From contig CM037787.1 of the NCBI GenBank assembly GCA_021229015.1, forward strand, positions 39,379,037-39,443,036: a DNA stretch of 64,000 bases. Direction: 5' to 3'. Numbering within the stretch: position 1 is the first letter of the stretch; every line of letters starts with the position of its first letter. The notes beneath the pieces were generated by a model. That model worked only from the letters and a program-made list of their open reading frames with translations. It did no database searches and was not told where the DNA came from. Position numbers and translations under genes: made by a program. This DNA comes from Solen grandis (Eukaryota; Mollusca; Bivalvia; Adapedonta; Solenidae). This document shows, piece by piece, positions 21,604 to 33,610 of the stretch.

Positions 21604-22846
21604 AATTAAAGCATATGGTACAGTATTATATAACTTATGAATGGAACACTTGTTGGTTCACCGTAGAGCCGACATTTTGGCCCTATGGTCACCATTTTTC
21701 TATGTTTTTAACATTTTAACAAATTCTGTCCTTAAATGTGTATATAACAACAATAGTGAACACTAGTTGGTTCACTCAGCTAGCTAACAGTATATAGCCT
21801 ATATTCGTCAGTTTGACTTCATAGCCGCCATTCCTCTCTGTTTTTAACGATTTCTGTCCTATAAATCTATATGATTCTCGGCACCTAACAGGCTTATCAA
21901 ACTATTCTGGGCATACTACAATCTTTCAACATTGATAATATTACCTTTAAATATGTATATAACAATAATAGAGAATACCAGTTGGTTCACCATATAGCCT
22001 ATATTCATCATTTTGTCCTGATGACCACCATTTTACTTTTTAAAGATATCTTACAAATTTTGTCCCAAAAATCTATGTGTTTCTCATCACATTACAGGTT
22101 TATTATAGTCCAATCTTTACCCGTGTATTATTCTGGGCTGGCAGGAGCCTACAGGTTTTAATTGCTGAACAGTGTTATGCGTTTCTCCGTGCCTGTTTTT
22201 ACATGTAATTTTGTAAAAAAAAAAAAATCAAAAAAAATCCAGCAATTTCTCCACTCTATCGACCAGATTCAATTTTGAACAAGTGAGATGAGACTCTAAG
22301 TTTAGTTGTTGCTACCCTTATATTTCTAGAACTTGAGATGTTACATAAGTATGATTCTTTTTTAATTAATTAAATCAATTTTTATGTGTTTATATAAAGA
22401 GTCCAACACATTAAAGTTCAGTTTAAATCACGTTATCAACTTTGTATAAAAGCTATCTGTGATACTTTGTTTATGCAAAGAAAGAAACTGCCTATGACAA
22501 AATATATGGATCATTACAAGCATAAGAGAATCCATATTCTTTAAGAAGTCTTTTTTATGCTAGATATCCATTTTTGATATTCTTTATTACTATCTTCATA
22601 TTTTCAACACAATCTTATCTGAGGAATTGAATTCTAACCTCTACTTAAACTATAGTACTTGGAGTATTTTTCACTCCAAAATTTTAATCGCACTATCTCC
22701 ATATCTTTGCACTTAGTGAAACCCCGAACCGGACATCAGTTCAATAATATTCACCCAACAAATGCATCGAAAATTTAAAGCAAAATCTTGGGATTTACTT
22801 TGTATTAAAAAAACAATTGCCAATCACTTTATCTGTTTATTTTAAT
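21604..22846. repeat. diverged direct repeats, no gene
   Basis: The phrase GTTGGTTCACC, followed by a CCGCCATT- or CACCATTTT-like stretch and AAATTCTGTCC, recurs at about 21650, 21768 and 21980. GTATATAACAACAATAG / GTATATAACAATAATAGAG separates the units. This suggests an old tandem array of irregular spacing. The right half (22100-22846) is AT-rich with nothing recognised. Confidence 0.45.
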
Positions 22847-22849
22847 ATA

Positions 22850-22890
<41 letters not shown>
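22847..22890. repeat. (TA)n microsatellite
   Basis: About 40 bp of nearly pure AT dinucleotides. It directly precedes the 3' portion of a family A element. Confidence 0.9.
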
Positions 22891-22894
<4 letters not shown>

Positions 22895-22899
22895 AAGTA

Positions 22900-23277
22900 T
22901 TACGGATCGGAATAATTTTAGCAACTTTGGTAGAGGTTGACCCAAGGAACATCTGTATCAAATTATTTTGAAATCTGGCCAGTAGTTTTGAAGGAGATGA
23001 TTTTTAAAGTCTTCAAATTATTTTTCTTCAAATTATTTTTCTTTTTGTAGCCATGGCAACCAGAGTTCTTCATGGATCAACTTTATTTTAGCAACTTTTG
23101 TAGAGCCTAACCCAAGGAACATTCCTGCCAAGTTTCATTAAATTCTGTCCAGCGGTTTCAGAGGAGATGTCGTTTAAAGCAAATTGTTGACGACGGACGA
23201 CGCACGACGATGGACGCCTGACGAAGGGTGATCACAAAAGCTCACCTTGAGCACTTTGTGCTCAGGTGAGCTAAAAA
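22900..23277 (+). mobile_element. family A hairpin element, 3' portion (copy A4)
   Basis: It contains two core units (CATGGCAACCAGAGTTCTTC, GAACATTCCTGCCAAGTTTC) and the terminal module TTGTTGACGACGGACGACGC, TGATCACAAAAGCTCACC. The hairpin is at 23241-23270 (arms CTCACC-TGAGCAC / GTGCTCA-GGTGAG, loop TTT), then CTAAAAAA. The 5' part is missing or replaced by the (TA)n run. Confidence 0.75.
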
Positions 23278-23283
23278 AGAGAG

Positions 23284-23700
23284 ATGAAAATGAAATGTGT
23301 CAACAGAATGTTGTTAAATCTGGAGGTCAAAGCCGTGTGCTACATATTCAATATGGACAGAACAATTTCACGTGGAGGACTGCAACACCCCAATGTCGAT
23401 AGTTTTAACTTAGTGAGGAAAACAAAAAACAGTGTTTACAGGAAGGTGGACCAAGAAAACCTTAATGCACACTCATTGTTAAAAGACCCACTGAAGGACT
23501 GACCATGATGTCCAGTTTCAGCCAATGACACCACATTAGAGTGGAGTTTCTGAAGATGTATAAGTGAATTTATTATTAACTGTCAAAGGATATGTAACAA
23601 CGATGCTTGTAAGAAGTCAACTGATATTCTCAAAAACAAAATCAGTGATTTTATGTGGAGGACTCGAGTCATGGAAAAAGAGGCAGCAGTGAGTTTTTGT
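23284..23700 (+). pseudogene. unrecognised degraded coding-like fragment
   Basis: An open frame at 23284-23502 includes NMDRTISRGGLQHPNVDSFN and LVRKTKNSVYRKVDQENLNA. After stops, another frame reads FIINCQRICNNDACKKSTDI then LKNKISDFMWRTRVMEKEAA. The R/S-GGL-hP phrase and the position just after a mobile element suggest a decayed transposase-like C-terminus. I cannot name the family and could be wrong that it was ever coding. Confidence 0.3.
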
Positions 23701-23998
23701 GAAGGACTTAATTTATTCTAAGGGTTATTGAAGTTGGAATGAAGCTGTAGAAACTAAATCTTTTTTTTTTCCTGAATAAAAATTATTTAATAAAAGAAAA
23801 CGAAATAATTGATTTCATAGTTTTTCATTAAAGTATGTAACAAGAATTAAAAATTTGTTCACATCAAATGTGTGCCTGGTATTTAGTTTTATTCGCATGG
23901 CATGAAAATGTATTAAGTTTATATTAAAATACTGCCTTTTTGCAATTTCAATGTTGGCTGTGAAAGAATTTTCAGTATCTAGGGTGTACTGTTAAAAA

Positions 23999-24204
23999 AG
24001 ACCTATGGAACAGCATAAAACCAGCAGCCTGCGAGTAACTCGCAGGCTGATCAGGTTTTATGCTGTTCGCTGCTCCTCAGTGGTCTGGAAATGAGAATTT
24101 TGTAATTAAATTTGGTAAGATTTAACTGTGATTTTCTGCAGATCGGGCTTTATGTGATACCTATTGAGTGCGTCAAAATAAGTCTTTATGAGGGAAAGGG
24201 TTAA
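23999..24204 (+). mobile_element. TTAA MITE, 5'-truncated copy (P3)
   Basis: It begins GACCTATGGAACAGC, runs through the palindromic core CCTGCGAGTAACTCGCAGG, and ends TTTATGAGGGAAAGGG before TTAA (24201-24204). The left end present in the 40390 copy (CCCTTTCCGTCATAGAG) is missing. Confidence 0.75.
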
Positions 24205-25723
24205 TTTGATGGCGATGAGGGGTTCATTCAGCTCACTGTTAGAATCTGCACATAGGATACAACAAGTGTCTTCAACTTCCTCAGCAAGATCTGTTAACTA
24301 CTGTAAGCTTAATTCGTTATGTTGACAAAATTTTCCCCTACTCATCCTGTAGTCCTGAAGCATGAAACATAGCAATTCAGATTATGAAATGTTGTCTAAC
24401 TATCCCAACACTATCTTTAAAATGTCTTTGTTCTTTCCTGGGACTTGATTTCTTTTCTTTTTATGATGCTGTAACTCCCCCTGCACATCTAAAGTGTGGG
24501 AAAATAACATAGGGACATGTCTTTTATAAAAAAAAATATGTGATGCTAATTGTTTTTACATGTCTGAATGGTCCCTTTCCCAGTATAGTACATTGGCTAG
24601 CAGTTTGAATAATTTGTGATAAACCATATCTTTCATATAAATCTTATGTCATGAACTTATTTATTTGATTATCTTATTCTAATATTGCATATTCATGTGA
24701 TTTGATTTGTTTAAATGCGTTCAAATGACATACATAGCCAATGTTTATATGTAAGATTATACAGACAATAAAAAAATAACAAATATTGATGAATCTTGAC
24801 TAATTAACTTGATATCAAACAAGACAATGGATGAATAGTGTCGAACAAATGCTCCCATAAAATATTGTCTAATTTCGAAATCTATTTTAGTATTTCTACA
24901 ATTATGACTGTTGAGAACATTAAAAACTATATGCTTATTGTATGTTGTCAAACTATTAAAACATGACAATTTAGATGCTGAAAGAAACATGTACAACTAT
25001 CCCTATCCTGAAGTATTCAGGTCTCCACCAGTTTAAACTTTGAGAACATACATTTTTCTAGACTATAAAATTCCTCATTTACAAAATGGTTGTGCTGTCT
25101 AGAGGAAATCCCCATCGTGGGCCCCCATAATGATTTATCGAACCACCCGAATAACCACCTGACCTGAGCCAAACTCCGATTGTCTTATGGCTTTTAATGT
25201 GTCGGTAATCCAAATCGGCAGTCGTCCGTGATGCGTATGCAAATTGAATGACATGCTCACTGATTGAATGACATTAATTTTGCTGAGTGATACCTAAGGT
25301 ACCACCAGACTTACATGTCGTCTGCCGAGCGATCTAAAAATAAGCAATTACCAAACGTTTTTAACAGTTAACAGTTAAAACTATTCTAGATAGATGCAGT
25401 TTAAGAAGTAGCCTAAAAATAGGTAAGTATAATATTAACTGCTAAAAACGACAACTAAGGCTGGACATTAATATGTAATTTGTATAAAAAAATTAACAAG
25501 TTTCAAACCTAATACCAGCATAAACTTGTTTTCCCTTTCCACGTTTTTGACAAAATCAGTGAAAATTGGTGTGTTTTTTCAATCTTAAACAACACTGTTT
25601 AGTCTAAAACTGCATAATTCAATGCATTCACTAATTGATAGTTACACAAGTCACTCTTTTGTCCAGAAAACACTATTAAATATTTATGGAATATGCACGG
25701 AAACCCATACTTCTTACTTATGC
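24205..25723. other. non-coding stretch
   Basis: Nothing coding is supported. The part at about 25090-25330 is less AT-rich than its surroundings (for example CCCCATCGTGGGCCCCCATA) and could be regulatory, but no defined motif supports that. Confidence 0.4.
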
Positions 25724-26104
25724 TTAAAAAAATCCAGGGGATGGCCCCATATCCCCCATTACCGAAGGGAGTAATGCCTTTTTAGCAATACCAGTGTCCC
25801 AGTCTGCCTCAGCAGAACTGGAAAAACAGGCAAGGGAAACATCCCTGATCCACAGGGAAGCTACAGGGAAGCATTCACGGAGCTTCTGCAATTTCTTTTC
25901 CTCCGAGGAATCCCCGAAGCTTCGGTAGGATGTCACGCTGAAGTATGTATCATGGTGTGTGTGGCATTCTTCGGGGATATTCAAATGTTCGGCGACCTTT
26001 TTGTGACTCATTCCTGATTTTGTGGTTGAATTCCTGAATATTCGCCAAAATTTCAACAAGGATTGAAAATCGCACTCTGAAATTTGTTGCTGTTTTGGAC
26101 AATC
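25724..26104 (-). CDS. open stretch of 126 codons, possible exon, product unknown
   Basis: The frame is open from just after a TAA (26105-26107) to a stop at 25724, with no early ATG. It reads DCPKQQQISECDFQSLLKFW, RIFRNSTTKSGMSHKKVAEH and LNIPEECHTHHDTYF, ending VMGDMGPSPGFF. Composition is balanced and less AT-rich than the flanks, unlike the spurious frames nearby. The AAG before the first codon could be a splice acceptor, making this an internal or last exon of a minus-strand gene. It lies just left of a family G element. No domain is recognised. Confidence 0.3.
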   Translation of the reverse strand, partial: DCPKQQQISECDFQSLLKFWRIFRNSTTKSGMSHKKVAEHLNIPEECHTHHDTYFSVTSYRSFGDSSEEKKLQKLRECFPVASLWIRDVSLACFSSSAEADWDTGIAKKALLPSVMGDMGPSPGFF

Positions 26105-26121
26105 TTAAGGCTGAGATGATC

Positions 26122-26505
26122 AACAAGAGCTGTCCGTAAGACAGTGCGCTCAACCATTCTAATTCTTGTCAATATAGAAAAAATATTGCAATAAAAGGCA
26201 AAATAAGAATCCTTGTATTATCAAAAATTAAAACAAGGGATATAAACATGTATTCCAAATTGACGGCAATATATCTCAAAGGGTTTAGTGGAAAAGCGAG
26301 CAAGTATAAGAAAAAAACTTAACTGAGATTCTTGATCAGAAAAGGGGCATTATTTAGTCAAAATCCATGAAAAAGTTATGTAGGATTCCCTACATGTGGA
26401 AGGAAGAGGTCATAAACAAGCATTCAAAGTTTCAAAGCAACACCTTCAAGGGTTCAGAGGAAAACTCAGGTGGTACTAAAAATTTGACCAAGACTTTAAG
26501 TTGAC
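26122..26505 (+). mobile_element. family G element, 5' part (resumes at 27818)
   Basis: It begins ACAAGAGCTGTCCGTAAGAC AGTGCGCTC, sharing the ACAAGAG start with families A and D but with a different small palindrome (CTGTCCGTAAGACAG). The core phrase AAAAGGGGCATTATTTAGTC AAAATCCATG recurs after the nested element as GGGGCATAATTTGTCAAAAT CC (27818), which shows the two halves belong together. The right end beyond about 28190 is not clear. Confidence 0.6.
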
Positions 26506-27817
26506 AAGTAACTGGTGTTGTATGCAACACATAAAGTCCCCTACCGGCTCCACCTTGACTCAATATGGTAATCAATCCTATTTTTTGCCATATTTTCACT
26601 ATTTCCGTTACCATAGCAACCACAATTTTAGTCGAAGAACAAAAATAAAATGACGTGCATAATCTACACATTGCCATCTAGTCATATACCAAGTTTCATC
26701 AAGTTTGCTTGCTTAGTTATCGCGGGATCCCATTTTTTGCCATATTTTCACTATTTCCGTTACCATAGCAACCACAATTTTAGTCGAAGAACAAAAATAA
26801 AATGACGTGCATAATCTACACATTGCCATCTAGTCATATAGCAAGTTTCATCAAGTTAGCTTGCTTAGTTATCGCGGGATCCCATTTTTGCCATATTTTC
26901 ACTATTTCCGTTACCATAGCAACCACAATTTTAGTCGAAGAACAAAAATAAAATGATGTGCATAATCTACACATTGCCATCTAGTCATATACCAAGTTTC
27001 ATCAAGTTAGCTTGCTTAGTTATCGCGGGATCCCATTTTTTGCCATATTTTCACTATTTCCGTTACCATAGCAACCACAATTTTAGTCGAAGAACAAAAA
27101 TAAAATGATGTGCATAATCTACACATTGCCATCTAGTCATATACAAGTTTCATCAAGTTAGCTTGCTTAGTTATGCGGGATCCCATTTTTGCCATATTTT
27201 CACTATTTCCGTTACCATAGCAACCACAATTTTAGTCGAAGAACAAAAATAAAATGACGTGCATAATCTACACATTGCCATCTTTCCTTACCATAGCAAC
27301 CACAATTTTAGTCGAAGAACAAAAATAAAATGACGTGCATAATCTACACATTGCCATCTAGTCATATACAAGTTTCATCAAGTTGCTTGCTTAGTTATCG
27401 CGGGATCCCATTTTGCCATATTTTCACTATTTCCGTTACCATAGCAACCACAATTTTAGTCGAAGAACAAAAATAAAATGATGTGCATAATCTACACATT
27501 GCCATCTAGTCATATAGCAAGTTTCATCAAGTTAGCTTGCTTAGTTATCGCGGGATCCCATTTTTGCCATATTTTCACTATTTCCGTTACCATAGCAACC
27601 ACAATTTTAGTCGAAGAACAAAAATAAAATGACGTGCATAATCTACACATTGCCATCTAGTCATATACCAAGTTTCATCAAGTTAGCTTGCTTAGTTATT
27701 AAGTTATCGCGGGATCCAGATTTGAGCGGACAGACGGACGGACGGACGGACGGACGGACAGACGGAGGGCAAACCTATAGTCCCCTCCGGTGTGAACACC
27801 GGTAGGGGACTAAAAAG
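26506..27817 (+). mobile_element. family C hairpin element with 151-bp tandem core (C1)
   Basis: The 5' end shows TAACTGGTGTTGTATGCAAC AC and AGTCCCCTACCGG (about 26537-26549). The core is an array of about 151-bp units. Next come a (GACG)n stretch at about 27729-27770 and a strong 3' hairpin (TAGTCCCCTCCGGTGT / ACACCGGTAGGGGACTA, 27778-27812), ending in AAAAA. The 5' AGTCCCCTACCGG is the exact inverted copy of the hairpin's right arm CCGGTAGGGGACT. It is inserted in a family G element. Confidence 0.75.
26577..27720 (+). repeat. tandem array, about 151-bp unit, seven to eight units
   Basis: The phrase GCGGGATCCCATTTT marks unit borders at 26724, 26876, 27027, 27177, 27402, 27552 and 27711. 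Spacings are 152, 151, 150, 225, 150 and 159 bp. The 225-bp spacing contains a partial duplication of the CCATAGCAACCACAATTTTA segment. Units are nearly identical, indicating recent expansion or homogenisation. Confidence 0.9.
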
Positions 27818-28189
27818 GGGCATAATTTGTCAAAATCCATGACAGAGTAATCACCTCTTGACCACAGGCAGAGGTGATTGTCATACATAAGTACACCAAG
27901 TTTCAAAGAAAAAACATCAATGGGTTCAGTGAAAAAAAATGTCGTACAAAAACTTTAACCGATTTTCTAAGTCGAAATTTGGCATAATTTGGTCAGAATA
28001 CATGAAAGTTATCAGATGGTGTTCATATACAAATGTTGCATGTTGACATTGTCATTCGATTGATAGAAAACACAAGAATTATCTTGATGCAAAGCGAGGG
28101 TCGCTCGCCGGAGAACCAGGTATTACTGGGAGGAAAAGAAACAGCAAATATCTTATGATATTGTGGAAATTGGGCTCTGCCCTCTGCCA

Positions 28190-30305
28190 GCCATAAAACG
28201 AGTGAGTACTTTAGGACAAGAAGAATTTTCAAATTTGTACTATATACATATAAGGATAATGGGCTTAGCCCCCTGGTGGTCATGTTTTTCAATGGATCAA
28301 AATAATTTGAACAATCTTAGTAGAGAGTGACATATGGAACATCTGTGCTAAATAACTTTGAAATCCAACAAGTGCTTTTGGAGGAGAAGATTTTTGAATT
28401 TTTTACTATATACATATAAGGAAAACGGGCTACGCCCTACTGCGGCCATATTTTTCAAAGAAACAAAATAAATTGAAGAATCTTGGTAGAGAGTGACCTA
28501 AGGAACATCTCATTCTGTGCCAAATAACTTTGAAATCCAGCCAATACTTTTGACCAAGAAGATTTTTCAAATTTGTACAATAAACATATAAGGAAAAAGG
28601 GCTCAGCTCCCAGGGGGCCATGTTTTTCAACGGATCAAAATAATTTGAATGGTCTTGGTAGACAGTGACCTAAGGAATGTCTGTATCAAATAACTTTGAA
28701 ATCCAGAGAGTACATTTGGCCAAGAACATTTTTTAAATTTGTACTATATTCATATAAGGAAAATGGGCTACGCCCCATGGCGGCTATGTTTTTCAAGGAA
28801 TCAAAGTAATTTGAACAATCTTGGTAGAGAGTGACCTAAGGAACATCTGTGCCAAATAACTTTGAAATCCAGCCAATACTTTTGGCCAAGAAGATTTTTC
28901 AAATTTGTACAATAAACATATAAGGAAAAAGGGATCCGCCCCCGGACTGATAAGTGCCAGGCCTAGTTGCGCATGTCGTTTGCATGTCCTGATTCGCTTG
29001 ATTTTAAATTAGTTATGGCCCTTTTTTATATTTCTGAGACTGATTTTGTCCACGCTACTTCTCAGCTACCTTAAGTCATTTTTTTTTTAATTTCAAGGTA
29101 ATAATAATTACAAGGCTAACTTGCGCATATCTTTCTCACATCATGATTTTCTTGATTTTGAATGATTTATGGTCCTTTGTTATATTTCTTAAATGTATTT
29201 TGTCCGCACTATTTCTCTGCTACCGTAGGTCTCATTTTGATTTAACTTCACAGCATTAATAAGTACTGAACCAAGTTGTGCATATCATTGGCACATCTTC
29301 ATCAGATGGATTTAAATGAGTTATGGCCCTTTGTTATATTTATTAATTTTTTTTTCCACACTATATTTTGGCTACCAATAATTTTGAATTAACAAACAGC
29401 ATTAATAAGTCTTATTGGGTATATTGTTGGCACATCATGACTAGCTTGATTTTATCATCTGACAAAGATTCAGCCTATGTGTAGGGCACTTTTCCTTTTC
29501 ACATGCACTACACCCAATTAAAATTGTTGAAGGAATAAAAACTTAAAAAGAAAACCCTGGTTATATTCATTTGGCAACCAAAGTTCTACATGGATCAAGT
29601 TTATTTTAGCAACATTTGTAGAGAGTTACCTAAGGAATACCTGTGCCAAAAAATCTGAAATTTGGCCTGCAGTTTTGGATATTTCACTATATACATATAA
29701 GGCAAATTAGCCTCGCCCTGGCCCCATGAACATCTGTGCAAAACATTTTAAAATCTGGCCAGTAGTTTTGAAGGAGATGAGTTTTAAAGTTTTCATTTTT
29801 TTTCTTTCTGTTGCCATGGCAACCAGATTTCTACATGTATCAATTTTATTTTAACAAATTTTGTGAAGGTTTGCCCAGGAATCTTCCCTGCCATGTTTAA
29901 TCAATTCTGTCCAGTGGTCTCAGAGATGTCATTTAAAGTTTTCACTATGAACATTTAAGACAATTTAGCCTCAACCCTGGTGGGCATGTTTCTTACGATC
30001 AAATAATTTTAGCATTCTTGTATAGGGTTACCAAAGGAACATCTGTACAAAAACATTTTGAAATCTTGCCAGTAACTTTGAAGGAAGTGATTTTAAAAGT
30101 TTTTATATATTTTTCTTTTCATTGCCATGGCAACCATAGTTCTTTATTTTAGCAACTTTTGTGAAGGTTCACCCAAGGATCATCCCTGCCAAGTTTAATC
30201 AAATTCTGTCCAGCAGTTTAAAGCAAATTGTTGATGACGGACGACGAATGGCGACGGATGCAATGTGATTAAAAAAGCTCATCTTGAGCACATTGTATAA
30301 AAAAA
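28190..30305 (+). mobile_element. family A-like element with about 168-bp core units (A5)
   Basis: Units begin near AAAATAATTTGAA at 28298, 28464, 28637 and 28803 (166-173 bp) and contain ATATACATATAAGGAAAA and a small palindrome GGGCTACGCCC. More diverged units run through 29560-30230 (CATGGCAACCA, GGAACATCTGTGC). The 3' end has TTGTTGATGACGGACGACGA, AAAAGCTCATCTTGAGCAC and ATTGTATAAAAAAA, a decayed version of the family A terminal hairpin. The segment 28940-29480 is different (TTAAATTAGTTATGGCCCTT and similar phrases). Confidence 0.5.
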
Positions 30306-30417
30306 TTTCAATATGGTGAAATCATGAAATATAGGGCTTCTTTCAAGGCAATAATGATTTTCATAACATTGGTTACAGTGCACACAAAGAGCATGACATA
30401 CAAGTGTCCTTATAGTG

Positions 30418-31740
30418 CTAACGGATAAAAAGGCTGTTTAATTTATGTAAATTTATTAAAGAAACATTAAACATAAGGAAAATAATCAAATGATCAAATA
30501 GGATGTTCATCCACACTTCAATTCTCATTTTTTTTACATGATAAATAACAGCAAAAGAAGGTTTTTCTCTAGTTTGAATTTGCAAGTGTGTGACAAGGGA
30601 AATCTTAGGCATCATTTATATTCAGACAGTACTTGTATCATTTTTCTCCAGTAAAATTCAGCATGTGTTTAATAATGTCTGACTTCTTACAACATACATA
30701 CTCACACCCAGTATACTTGAATGTTTTTTCTCTAGTATATTTTAGTATTTGGGGGACAAGGGCCAACTTCTCCGGGGACAAGGGCCAACTTCTGACAACA
30801 TTTATATTCATGCAAAATTCATTTGTATGGCTTTATCCATTACGAAGGCTTTTCTCCATTATGAATCCGCATGTGTGTGACAAGAGCCGACTTCTGACAA
30901 CATTTATATTGACACACAGTACACGTGTATGGCTTTTCTCCAGTATGTTTTCTCATGTGTCTGACAAGGGCTGACTTATTGCTACATTCATATTCACACA
31001 CAGTACACTTGTATGGCTTTTCTCCAGTATGTTTACGCATATGCAGGGTCAAAGCTGATCTTCTTGAACCTGTATATTCACAAAAAGAACACTTGTAAGG
31101 CTTTTCTCCTGTATGTAATCGCATGTGCCTGACAAGGTCTGATTTCTGATAAAATTCATATTTACACACATCACATTTGTATAGCTTTTCTTCAGTATGT
31201 ATTCGCATGTGTTTGTCATGGTCTGACTTCTGGTAACATTCACATTCACATCCATTACATGTGTGCAGTGTTTCTACTGATGAATTTGCTTATGTTTGAC
31301 AAGAGCAGACTTACGACTACATTTGTAATCACACACATCACACTTGTATGGTTTTTCTCCAGTATGTACTCTCATGTGTCTGTTAAGGTCTGACATCTTA
31401 TAACAAGCATACTCACACATAGTACACTTGTATGGCTTTTCTCCAGTATGTTTTCGCATGTGTCTGACAAGGTCTGACTTCTGGTTACCTCCATATTCAC
31501 ACATACTACATTTATATGGCTTTTCTCCAGTATGAATTCGCATGTGTCTGACAAGGCACTTTTGGTTTTTTTTTTTAGTGACAAGGATTGACTGATGACT
31601 ACGATCATATTCAAGCACAGTACACTTGTTTGTTTTTTCTCCATTATGTATCCTCATGTGGCTGTAAGGTCTGACTCCTTAAACAGCATACTCACAAACA
31701 GTACACATGTATGGCTTTTCCTTGTACTGATTTCATTTTG
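30418..31740 (-). pseudogene. C2H2 zinc-finger pseudogene (ZNF2)
   Basis: Zinc fingers are spread over at least three frames. The part at 31274-31657 has three intact fingers (CSMCEYGGNQKSDLVRHMRKH and two more) plus one whose second Cys is Leu. It ends at a TAG inside the linker after KHKQIH. A frame change follows, and 30840-31208 carries on with five further fingers ending NGEKPS-stop. Upstream (31660-31740), a finger start reading PYMCTVCEYAV is broken by TAA. Downstream (30418-30840), finger scraps such as ISLVTHLQIQTREKP persist. The shared EKPS-stop end matches ZNF3, so that was the ancestral C-terminus. Flanks match ZNF1 and ZNF3. It could encode a short 4-5-finger peptide but is best read as a decaying paralogue. 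Confidence 0.8.
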
Positions 31741-32666
31741 TTTCACCATATCTAACTTTAATTGGATTGGCATTTAAGGTCCAATCCTAACTCTCACAAA
31801 CATATATGTACACTTTCACTTTGATTTCCAGGATGATTCACAATATTTTAGTTTGTTTTTTTTCTCCTACATATGACTGCTTTTTTTCTGCCAAGTGATG
31901 CATATAATTACAAACAGTCTGACACAGAGGATATGTGTATGTCTTTCTCTTGTAAGGTCTAACAGGAGTTTTTCCAATTTATGTCCACATGTTTTAGATC
32001 AAGTATATATGCACCTGTGTATGCACTTATTTCAGTTTGACTACAGTCACACATCCTGAATGAACTGACTGCACACATCAATATTCTGTCATGTATGCCC
32101 CAAAGGGAAAGCACTGGAAGAATACTGAAATAGATAATTGTTCATTACAAGTAACCAGTTAGATATTAATTTTGGTACTTGGTATACACATGCATTACAC
32201 ATACAACAAAGAATATGTTGGAGATGGGTCATGCTCTCCAAACTGCCCTTTCTCACAGGTTTAATGCCATGTATATGAATGTTTGTTGCAATTCGTGTTG
32301 GAGTTAGTGTGTTGAAGATAGTTTCTTTTCTGAGAAATGATAGAATCTAGGAAAAGATAAAGCCTGCAATTTACATAATTATACTGATATGGTAATATCA
32401 TGTAATTGTATAGGAGGAAAGGTCTTTATGAGAGAAGTACAGTGCAAATGATCTGTAACTCTTCATTTCTTGATTTTTCATGGCCTTTAATTCTTGGTTA
32501 TCAGGTTCACAGACCACTAAATTCAATCATAGATGTAGAAGGGAAAATAATTCAAGCTAGTTAATTCTATTTTTCTGCTGGATAAAGAATAAAGAACAAG
32601 GAACAATATAAATATCAATATTAAAAATCATAGATGTAGAAGGGAAAATAATTCAAACTGAGTAAT
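31741..32666 (-). other. 5' flank of ZNF2, duplicated segment
   Basis: No coding sequence. Phrases CTGCCAAGTGATGCATATAA, ATCAATATTCTGTCATGTAT GC, TACTGAAATAGATAATTG and AGAGGGAAAATAATTCA-like text match 46130-46900 and partly 13962-14450. A local direct repeat of about 101-bp spacing (AATCATAGATGTAGAAGGGA) lies at 32525 and 32626. Confidence 0.6.
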
Positions 32667-32804
32667 TGCTTCACACTGATGTCAAGGTTGTTAACAGAAA
32701 AGATTTGATAATAACTTAATCAAAAACATCTTTTATACCCCTGAACAATACTACACACCAAATATCTAAAAAATGGGCCATATGATTTCAGAGAAGACTT
32801 GGGC

Positions 32805-33610
32805 GCAGGGTCATTTATCACCGTAGGGCCAAGACTTTGAAAATCTTTGTAATGAACCATTAGATGCTACTACATACCAAAAATCTTAGCTCTAGGCCTT
32901 ATTGATTCATAGAAAAAGATTTTTTAAGATTTTCCTATTTAACTCTATGTAAAACAAGTGACCCCTGGTGTGGGGTCATTTATCACCATTGGGCTATGAT
33001 TTGTACAATCTTGGTAGTGGCCCATAAGATGATGCTACATACCAAATATCTAAGCTCTAGGCCTTATGGATTCATAGAAGAAGATTTTTTAAGATTTTCC
33101 TATATAACTCTGTGTAAAACAAGTGAACCCTGGTGCGGGGTCATTTATCACCATAGGGCTATGATTTGTACAATCTTGGTAGTGGCCCATAAGATGATGC
33201 TTCATACCAAATATCTAAGCTCTAGGCCTTATGATTCAGGGAAGAAGATATTTTAAGATTTTCCTATATAACTCTATGTAAAACAAGTGACCCCTGGTGC
33301 AGGGTCATTTATCACCATAGGGCTATGATTTGTACAATCTTGGTAGTGGCCCATAAGATGATGCTACATACCAAACATCTAAGCTCTAAGCCTTATGGAT
33401 TCATAGAAAAAGATTTTTTAAGATTTTCCTATATAACTCTATGTAAAACAAGTGACCCCTGGTGCGGGGTCATTTATCACCATAGGGCTATGATTTGTAC
33501 AATCTTGGTAGTGGCCCATAAGATGATGCTTCATACCAAATATCTAAGCTCTAGGCCTTATGCATTCATGGAAGAAGATTTTTTAAGATTTTCCTATATA
33601 ACTCTATGTA
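32805..33610 (+). repeat. tandem array, about 165-bp unit (continues 34913-35210)
   Basis: The phrase GGGTCATTTATCACC recurs at about 32810, 32972, 33137, 33301 and 33466, then, after the nested element, at 34929 and about 35095. Spacing is 162-165 bp. The repeated open frames (CTILVVAHKMMLHTKYLSSR) arise because the unit length is close to a multiple of three. They are not evidence of a protein. Confidence 0.9.

Noticed and set aside
26577..27720. Regular repeats considered as a CRISPR array
   Set aside because: Units are contiguous and about 151 bp with no unique spacers, in a eukaryotic genome. It is a tandem satellite-like core.
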